Origin: Chloracidobacterium sp.
GTDB taxonomy: Bacteria > Acidobacteriota > Blastocatellia > Pyrinomonadales > Pyrinomonadaceae
NCBI GenBank assembly: GCA_015075585.1
Contig: JABTUB010000002.1
Location: forward strand, 496,001 to 560,000
Direction of reading: 5' to 3'
Length of the DNA stretch: 64,000 nucleotides
Position numbers and translations under genes: made by a program. Shown here piece by piece: positions 48,545 through 55,793 of the stretch; the first letter of the stretch is position 1; every line of letters starts with the position of its first letter. The notes beneath the pieces were generated by a model. It did no database searches. It was not told the DNA's origin and saw only the letters and a program-made list of their open reading frames with translations.

Positions 48545-48612
48545 AGCCACATAGGAACATAGAAGACATAGTTTTTTCTTCTTTGCTATGTGCCCTATGT
48601 TCCTATGTGGTT
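48545..48612. repeat. Palindromic element, right copy, flanking the GxxExxY gene
   Basis: Arms 48545-48571 and 48586-48612 match at 23 of 27 positions and repeat the sequence of the left copy (CCACATAGGAACATAG core in both). The loop is a T-rich 14-base stretch. The last ten bases overlap the stop codon of the dapE-like gene at 48603-48605. Confidence 0.85.
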
Positions 48613-49604
48613 AGTAAACTCTTTACGAGGTCAATGTACAACTCGACCGCTGTTTCAAGGTCTTTCTTAAGCACGAACTCGTCCTTCGTGTGCGCGACAA
48701 GGATCGAGCCGGGGCCGATAAGCAGCGGCTTGCCCCAGTTCGTCAAATACGGAATATCGGTCGTGAACCGCACGACCTTTTGCTCGAAGCCCGCGACAGC
48801 AAGCATCTTCACAGGCTCTGATGCTGACAACACTTCAATCTCGCCGCGACCGCGAACGACGCTCCTTATCGCGTCCTCGATCGGTTCGCGTTTTGTCGTG
48901 AGCCGTATCGCGAGGCCCGCTTCCGCGTTCGGCGGAATTACATTCAACGCCATTCCGCCCTCGATCGTCCCGATATTTACCGTAGTCTCACCGAAAAATT
49001 CATCGTTCGGCAGCCGCGTGTGCCGAACGTCTTCGAGAATGTCAAGAAGCTTCTCGATCGCCGACTCACCCTCTTCCGGATACGCCGAATGCGCGGCTTT
49101 GCCCGTCGTTCTTATCATCAGTCGGAAGGTTCCTTTTGAGCCGATCGCAAGGTCGTTATCCGTCGGCTCGCCGTTTATCAGATATTCGCACTTTGCGGCG
49201 AGCGGATGCATATTTGCGGCCTTCGCTCCCGTCGATGCACGCTCTTCCTCGACCGTGAACAGCAAGCCGATGTCCGTAATTCCCTCGGCTCGAAGACGCT
49301 CCGCCGCCGTTATCTGCGCCGCGATTATCCCTTTCGCATCACACGCCCCGCGGCCGTATATCTTCTCCTCATCCTCGGTCGGCGGAATATACGGCGGCAC
49401 CGTGTCCATGTGCGTCGAAATCCAAACCCGCGGCGTTTCGTTCAAAGTTGCGATAACATTGTTCTGTCCCGGAGCAACTTCTTGAACTTCGACCGTCCAA
49501 CCCAAACCCGCCAGATGATCGCGCAAGAAAAACCCGACCGCTTCCTCTTCACCGGAAACGGACGGAATGTTCATCAGGAATTTTGTGAGTTCGAATAGCG
49601 TCAT
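48603..49604 (-). CDS. M20-family deacylase, DapE/ArgE-like
   Basis: 333 residues. Dinuclear zinc hydrolase motifs are VWISTHMDTVPP (His and Asp), EEKIYGRGACDAKGIIAAQI, the catalytic/ligand Glu pair in LLFTVEEERASTGA and EYLINGEPTDNDLAIGSKG; the dimerisation domain contains GKAAHSAYPEEGESAIEKL. Given dapA, dapB and dapD nearby, it may be succinyl-diaminopimelate desuccinylase; acetylornithine deacetylase is the alternative. Its ATG overlaps the stop of the preceding short gene by four bases, and its stop lies inside the palindromic element, so the native C-terminus may have been altered. Confidence 0.88.
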   Translation of the reverse strand: MTLFELTKFLMNIPSVSGEEEAVGFFLRDHLAGLGWTVEVQEVAPGQNNVIATLNETPRVWISTHMDTVPPYIPPTEDEEKIYGRGACDAKGIIAAQITAAERLRAEGITDIGLLFTVEEERASTGAKAANMHPLAAKCEYLINGEPTDNDLAIGSKGTFRLMIRTTGKAAHSAYPEEGESAIEKLLDILEDVRHTRLPNDEFFGETTVNIGTIEGGMALNVIPPNAEAGLAIRLTTKREPIEDAIRSVVRGRGEIEVLSASEPVKMLAVAGFEQKVVRFTTDIPYLTNWGKPLLIGPGSILVAHTKDEFVLKKDLETAVELYIDLVKSLLTT

Positions 49605-50020
49605 TTATACACCGGATTGATGTAATTTACGTTTCCGTGAACCTCTTTGGTCGAATTGGATATTTCTGCCAAATCTCTACGCTTATCGTCAGGTCTAAAC
49701 AGCAATACCCAGTAGCAATTTTTTTCGGCGTCTAGAGCCAGTTCGCTGCCCCCAAGCAACTCGGCATCCGTCACTCTGCGAAAAACATCAAGCGGCGATT
49801 GAGACAGATCATCAAGGTTACAGCTCTAATGCCGTGTACCCAGTAATATGTGTTTGAGCGGTTTGCCTTGATTCCGCGGGCCACAAAGACTTCCATCCGC
49901 CACCGGCCGAACAACGTCATCACGCTTACCCACCGTTACACTATTCAAAAGTTGACCACGAATCGGCTCGAATGCTGATTCAGGCTCAGTCGCTATCAAA
50001 GTGTAATATTCGTCTTTCAT
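49601..50020 (-). pseudogene. Small gene with an in-frame TAG, between vapC and the dapE-like gene
   Basis: The frame starts at ATG 50020, overlapping the vapC stop by four bases, and codes for MKDEYYTLIATEPESAFEPI and on to KHILLGTRH, where TAG (49828-49826) interrupts it. The same frame then continues SCNLDDLSQSPLDVFRRVTD, AELLGGSELALDAEKNCYWV, LLFRPDDKRRDLAEI and ends in INPVYK with TGA (49603-49601) overlapping the dapE-like ATG. Both halves look protein-like and both ends are coupled by ATGA overlaps, so I read it as one 139-codon gene with a nonsense codon. The first half alone (64 residues) is the conservative call. No family is recognised; it may belong to the toxin-antitoxin module. 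Confidence 0.6.
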
Positions 50021-50445
50021 CCCAATCCATGAACCGTAAACCCAGCCGATCCCGCAGCTTTGAGAAGCCCTGCATCAGCCGAAACGAAGTCTCTATTTTT
50101 AGGATGCTCATTACACCACACCAGAGCGGCGGCAAGTTGCAGGCTGTCTGCGGCTTTTAATCCGTATTGAAACGGAAAGGTTCGGGCGAGTTGAATGATG
50201 CGATGGTCGTGCTCGATGATCTCCCACTTTGTCTCAAGATTCCCCAGTCGTTTTTTGGCTCTGTTAAATTCAACCATATCAAGCTGGTTCGTCCGCAATA
50301 ACCGAGCAATAGCCGACTCCAGCTCCACCGGCGTCTCACACCATATAATTTGGCCGGACGAGCTCTTCCAAATTCGTCCGGCAGCAGACGAAGCAGATTC
50401 GTTAACACAAAGCGGCACCAAGGCACTGGTGTCAAAAAAAGGCAT
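50017..50445 (-). CDS. vapC: PIN-domain toxin (VapC-like)
   Basis: 142 residues. The PIN acidic residues are in place: Asp5 (MPFFDTSALVPL), Glu41 (TPVELESAIARLL), Asp100 (GLKAADSLQLAAAL) and Asp124 (DFVSADAGLLKAA). Such ribonuclease toxins cut tRNA or rRNA and are held in check by the cognate antitoxin. The start overlaps the antitoxin stop (TAATG at 50443-50447) and the stop overlaps the next ATG, giving a chain antitoxin-toxin-X-dapE-like, all translationally linked. Confidence 0.88.
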   Translation of the reverse strand: MPFFDTSALVPLCVNESASSAAGRIWKSSSGQIIWCETPVELESAIARLLRTNQLDMVEFNRAKKRLGNLETKWEIIEHDHRIIQLARTFPFQYGLKAADSLQLAAALVWCNEHPKNRDFVSADAGLLKAAGSAGFTVHGLG

Positions 50446-50702
50446 TAGTAAGGGGCCTCTTCTCTTTCGTCAAGAACAGCCTTTATCGCCGATCCTTTCG
50501 GCAACGACGGCGAGGAAAACAGGTCCTCCCAAAACTCTTCAGGAAGCTCGGTATCTTCCTTAGGCCCGGTTATTTTTGGTTCATGATCTCGAATGACCTT
50601 CTCCATCAAACGCTCGATAGCTTCCGCATTGTTCTTTGTTTTGAATATATCCCTGATCCTTTGCAGATTCTCAGTGTTGGCAATTTCAACTGTTACTGAC
50701 AT
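50445..50702 (-). CDS. vapB: Antitoxin of the VapBC module
   Basis: 85 residues from ATG 50702, with GGAG eight bases upstream; the frame can begin at TTG 50708. The N-terminal part (MSVTVEIANTENLQRIRDIFKTKNNAEAIERLMEKVI) fits a ribbon-helix-helix-like DNA-binding unit, and the acidic C-terminal part (PEEFWEDLFSSPSLPKGSAIKAVLDERE) is the kind of tail that wraps a PIN toxin. It is called from its place directly before vapC. It lies 30 bases after lysC in the reverse direction and shares that strand. Confidence 0.75.
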   Translation of the reverse strand: MSVTVEIANTENLQRIRDIFKTKNNAEAIERLMEKVIRDHEPKITGPKEDTELPEEFWEDLFSSPSLPKGSAIKAVLDEREEAPY

Positions 50703-50732
50703 AACCAAATCTCCAGTCCCGATATTACCACA

Positions 50733-52106
50733 TTAGAAAAACTCCTTATGCAGTTTCTTTATCACGTCGGCGGCGTCGGATTCGCGGACAACGAACGTTA
50801 GATTGACAGCGGACGCACCGTGCGAGACAAGAGCGATGTTGACGTCCTTTATGGTCGTAAAGATCTTTGATGCAAGCCCCGTCGAGGCACGAAGCCCCTC
50901 GCCGACAACGCAAATGACGGCATAGCCGCCTTCGACCTCGACCTCGCCGAGGCGCTCGAGTTCGGTAACGATCTTATCGAGTTCGGTCGTGTTGTCGAGC
51001 GTAAGTGCGATCGAAACCTCCGATGTCGAAATGACGTCGATCACCGTCCTGAAGCGCTCGAACACTTGGAAAACAGCGCTCATAAAGCCGTAGCTGCCGA
51101 GCATCCGTGCGGACGAAACGCGGAGGATCGTTATGTTCTTCTTATGCGCGATCGACTTGATCTTGTTCGGTGTTTCGGCCGAGCTCGCAACTACCATCGT
51201 GCCCGTCTCGTTCGGCTCGGATGTGTTGCAGACACGCACCGGAATGGCGTTATCAACCGCCGGCTTGATCGTCTTCGGGTGGAGCACTTTCGCACCGAAA
51301 TACGCAAGTTCTGCCGCTTCTTCGTAGCTGAGGATCGGCACTGTGTGAGCGTCGCCGCATATACGCGGATCACAGGTCATAACACCCGTTACATCCGTCC
51401 ATATCTGTAATTCCTGCGCAGCAAGTGCAGCGGCAACTATAGCCGCCGTATAGTCTGAACCGCCACGTCCGAGCGTCGTCGTCTCGCCCGCTTTGTTCGC
51501 AGCAATAAAGCCTCCCATCACGGGCACTTCGCCGCCCTTGATCAAAGGGAGCAGCTCAAGGCGGATCAGCTCATTTGTCTCAAAAATGAGCGGCTGAGCC
51601 GCTCCGAATTCGTCATCAGTAACGATCAAACGCCGCGAATCGACCTGCCGTGCGGCAATACCGCGCGACCTCAATACCTCGGCAAGCAGCCTCGATGAGA
51701 GCTGCTCGCCATAGCTGACGATGGCGTCTTTAAGCATCGATAGCGGCAAGCTGCGACGCTCGACACGTATCAAAAGATCATTCAACTCGCTCCGCGCGTA
51801 TTGCAGTTCGGTATCGAAGGTATCCGCGTTCTCCGGCCGGATATAGTGCTTTGCGACTTCGATATGCCGCTGAAAATGCGGTTCGAGCGATGCGAACGCC
51901 GCCGTATGGTCACCGCGTTTGGCTATGTCGAAAGCGTCGAGCAGGGCGTCCGTAACCTTGGTCATCGCCGATACGACAACGATGGGCTGCCGCTCCAACT
52001 GAGTCGAAACGACCGTATGTACGCGCGCGAAGGCGGCAACATCGCCGACCGACGTTCCGCCGAATTTCATCACTGTCAGATCCGTTCGCTCGCTCACTTT
52101 GCTCAT
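50733..52106 (-). CDS. lysC: Aspartate kinase
   Basis: 457 residues. The N-terminal kinase motif TVMKFGGTSVGDVAAF, the substrate-binding YGEQLSSRLLAEVLRSRG, GFIAANKAGETTTLGRGGSDYTAAIVAAAL and WTDVTGVMTCDPRI are visible, followed by two ACT domains (ITILRVSSARMLGSYGFMSAVFQVFERF; YAVICVVGEGLRASTGLASKIFTTIKDVNIALVSHG). The ACT pair means feedback control by lysine or threonine is probable. It begins aspartate-family synthesis, feeding asd, the dap genes and the met operon next to it. Confidence 0.97.
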   Translation of the reverse strand: MSKVSERTDLTVMKFGGTSVGDVAAFARVHTVVSTQLERQPIVVVSAMTKVTDALLDAFDIAKRGDHTAAFASLEPHFQRHIEVAKHYIRPENADTFDTELQYARSELNDLLIRVERRSLPLSMLKDAIVSYGEQLSSRLLAEVLRSRGIAARQVDSRRLIVTDDEFGAAQPLIFETNELIRLELLPLIKGGEVPVMGGFIAANKAGETTTLGRGGSDYTAAIVAAALAAQELQIWTDVTGVMTCDPRICGDAHTVPILSYEEAAELAYFGAKVLHPKTIKPAVDNAIPVRVCNTSEPNETGTMVVASSAETPNKIKSIAHKKNITILRVSSARMLGSYGFMSAVFQVFERFRTVIDVISTSEVSIALTLDNTTELDKIVTELERLGEVEVEGGYAVICVVGEGLRASTGLASKIFTTIKDVNIALVSHGASAVNLTFVVRESDAADVIKKLHKEFF

Positions 52107-52152
52107 CTGAGATTAAAACACAAAGCAGCTTTCCGAAAAAACTGTGAAAGCC

Positions 52153-52186
52153 CGCGGGCGGGAGCAGTGATCCGGCCACGCCCGCG
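52153..52186 (-). terminator. Possible terminator after the met operon
   Basis: An 8-bp perfect stem CGCGGGCG (52153-52160) / CGCCCGCG (52179-52186) with an 18-base loop lies after the SDR stop at 52211. On the minus strand it is followed only by a short CTTT, so it is a weak intrinsic terminator or an mRNA-stabilising hairpin. Confidence 0.45.
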
Positions 52187-52210
52187 AGTATCGTTTACGA
52201 CATCGAGATA

Positions 52211-52999
52211 TTAGCCGCACAGGACCGCACCGCCGTTGACATTCAGCACCTCACCTGTAACGTGCCTTGCCCAATCTGACGCCAAAAATACGATCGAAAG
52301 AGCAACGTCGTCGGCAGTTGCGACACGGTTAAGCGGAATGCCGTCGATGACGCGCTCGCGAAACTCCGCATCGATAAAGACAGGGTCGTTCAGATTCGTA
52401 TCGACCCATCCAGGCGCGACGGCATTGACTCGGATCCGCGGAGCAAGCTCATTCGACAAGGCTTTGGTGAACGCGATCTGGCCGCCCTTCGATGCTGCAT
52501 AATTCGAATACCCTGCTTCGCCGCGCTGTCCGGCCGTGGAAGAAACGATCACGATCGAGCCGCCGCCGTTAGAGCGAAAATATGGCACGGCGGCACGGCA
52601 TATCGTCCAAGTGCCTTTTAGATTCGTGTCTATCACGCGGTCCCAAAGCTCTTCAGACATTGTTTCGATGGGTTCGCCTTCCCAAATACCCGCGTTCGCA
52701 ATGACTATATCGAGATGGCCGAAATTCTCGACAGCTGCCTTTGCAAGGCGCTCTGCTTCGTCCGGGACGGCAACATCCGCCTTGAATGCGAGAGCTTTTA
52801 CGCCGAATGAAAGACATTCACGAACGACCGCGTCCGCCTCAAGGTCGTTTGTAAGATAGTTAACGATAACGTTAGCTCCTGCCTCAGCAAGACGTATGGC
52901 AGTTGCCCGGCCGATGCCTCGTGATGCTCCGGTAACTACAGCCGTTCTGCCCGAAAAGAGGCAGAACGGCAGTTTCTGTTCTAATTTTTCATTCTTCAT
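52211..52999 (-). CDS. Short-chain dehydrogenase/reductase (FabG-like)
   Basis: 262 residues. Rossmann motif TGASRGIG, NAGIWEG, catalytic Ser in IVIVSSTAGQRGE, YSNYAASKGGQIAF (Tyr-xxx-Lys) and APGWVDTNLND are present. It is classical SDR, most like 3-oxoacyl-ACP reductase, but may act on another substrate. It starts with MKNEKLEQKLPFCLFSGRT, overlapping the metX stop by four bases, so it is the third gene of the metY-metX-SDR operon; why a reductase is co-regulated with methionine genes is unclear. Confidence 0.9.
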   Translation of the reverse strand: MKNEKLEQKLPFCLFSGRTAVVTGASRGIGRATAIRLAEAGANVIVNYLTNDLEADAVVRECLSFGVKALAFKADVAVPDEAERLAKAAVENFGHLDIVIANAGIWEGEPIETMSEELWDRVIDTNLKGTWTICRAAVPYFRSNGGGSIVIVSSTAGQRGEAGYSNYAASKGGQIAFTKALSNELAPRIRVNAVAPGWVDTNLNDPVFIDAEFRERVIDGIPLNRVATADDVALSIVFLASDWARHVTGEVLNVNGGAVLCG

Positions 53000-54057
53000 A
53001 ATTCAACTTTTGCAAGAGTTTTGGCTATCTGCTTTGCGTGCCGATAGGAAAGAAAATGTGCGGCCGCACTGCGTGCTTGTCCGCCGAGGACCTCGCGCAG
53101 GACGCGTGCCGTCTCATACGTGTCGCTTAGGAAGGCATCGTGCCCGTCGTCAGAACGCATCTCGTAATAACGTGCCTTGACACCGGAATCCGCGAGGCGG
53201 CCGCAAAGAGCTCGCACATCGGACGCCGGAAATAACTGATCGGATGAAATGCCGACAAGCGAAACCTTTGCCCGAATACGCTCAATGTCGCGGTCGGCAA
53301 GGTCAAAAAGGTCCATTGCCTTCAAGATCAGCTCGTACGATCCCGGCTCGAACCGCTGCAGGAACACTTCGCCCTGATGATCCAGATATCCGCCGATATC
53401 GAACCTGCCGCCGTGCTGATGCGGGTCTTCGCCGTTGCGGTTCGGCTTTCGCCCGTGGCGTGCATCGAACTGCTGATGCGACTTGTACGAAACGATCGCA
53501 ACCTGCCGCGCAAGCGCGAGATCGCCCGCCGTAACGGCCTGCCGCTGAATGTGATTGAGCGCCAGCCCCATTGCGGATAACGGTGTGGCAGCGATCGAGA
53601 TCGCGTGCTCGACGGAATCGGGAAATTCCGACGCGTGCTGAAGTGCAAGCATTCCGCCGACGCTGCCGCCTATTACGGCCTTGAACCTTTTGACACCCAA
53701 GCTGCGGAAAAGATGGCCGTTCGCACGCACCATATCGCGAAGGGTAACGAGCGGCGTTATGTTGTGTTCGTCCTGTTCCTTTAGCTGTCGGGCGCTTGTC
53801 GAGCCATAGCATGAGCCGAGATAATTCACGCAAATGAATGCATTCTTCGACGTGTCGAGCACCTTCTGCCTGCCGATCGTTCCGTTCCACCATTCGCCGA
53901 TCCGCGAGGAACCGGTAAGAGCATGGAACACAAGCACCGCATTTGAGCGTTCAGCGTTCAGTTCGCCGTAGATCGTGCATCGCAACTTGACGGCATTGAG
54001 CACAGCGCCTGACTCCAGCTCGAACGGTTCGTCTATCGTGTGATCGAATTCGATCAT
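52996..54057 (-). CDS. metX: Homoserine O-acetyltransferase
   Basis: 353 residues from ATG 54057, which has a near-perfect AGGAGGTG four bases upstream; the frame runs to 54108. Alpha/beta hydrolase: VLVFHALTGSSRIGEWW, the nucleophile Ser in VIGGSVGGMLALQHA, VSLVGISSDQLFPASDV with the Asp, and the His in RSDDGHDAFLSD. The NYLGSCYGSTS segment is typical of MetX. It acetylates homoserine, whose product is used by MetY encoded upstream. Confidence 0.94.
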   Translation of the reverse strand: MIEFDHTIDEPFELESGAVLNAVKLRCTIYGELNAERSNAVLVFHALTGSSRIGEWWNGTIGRQKVLDTSKNAFICVNYLGSCYGSTSARQLKEQDEHNITPLVTLRDMVRANGHLFRSLGVKRFKAVIGGSVGGMLALQHASEFPDSVEHAISIAATPLSAMGLALNHIQRQAVTAGDLALARQVAIVSYKSHQQFDARHGRKPNRNGEDPHQHGGRFDIGGYLDHQGEVFLQRFEPGSYELILKAMDLFDLADRDIERIRAKVSLVGISSDQLFPASDVRALCGRLADSGVKARYYEMRSDDGHDAFLSDTYETARVLREVLGGQARSAAAHFLSYRHAKQIAKTLAKVEL

Positions 54058-54131
54058 TTTCACCTCCTTTGACAGAGCGGGCGATGTATTTGCAAGCAAG
54101 CACCGCACCGCCCTGTCATATCTGACGACAC

Positions 54132-55618
<1,487 letters not shown>

Positions 55619-55662
55619 TGTAAGTTTTTCAATTCACGGTCGGCCATCCGTCCGCTTTGAGT

Positions 55663-55692
55663 AAGTTAGAACACAGTGCGGAGCGCTGTCAA
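55663..55692 (-). promoter_or_regulatory. Candidate promoter of the metY-metX-SDR operon
   Basis: A perfect TTGACA (55692-55687) and TAACTT (55668-55663) are 18 bases apart on the minus strand. Transcription would start near 55656 and give a leader of about 200 bases holding the aptamer-like fold and the terminator. Confidence 0.5.
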
Positions 55693-55793
55693 CCCAAGAT
55701 CATCATTCCCGTGAATTTTTCGCTGCCGTGATGAAGATGATGCCGCATTTCAACTTCAAGAAACTGCGGCTCGCAATTAAACTAATCTTTAAG

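Larger units (their letters stand above)
48061..48612. mobile_element. GxxExxY cassette bounded by two palindromic elements
   Basis: A 552-base unit: palindrome, GxxExxY gene (minus strand), palindrome. It sits between the start of dapB (48051) and the end of the dapE-like gene. The rightmost arm supplies the last two codons and stop of the dapE-like gene (ACC ACA TAG), so the unit abuts or invades both neighbours. No transposase is present, so it would be a non-autonomous or passive element. The call of mobility is inference from the repeats. Confidence 0.6.

Noticed and set aside
48475..49485. A 336-residue plus-strand frame opposite the dapE-like gene
   Set aside because: It is Ser/Ile-rich shadow translation of the M20 gene with no motif; the minus frame has all M20 zinc motifs.
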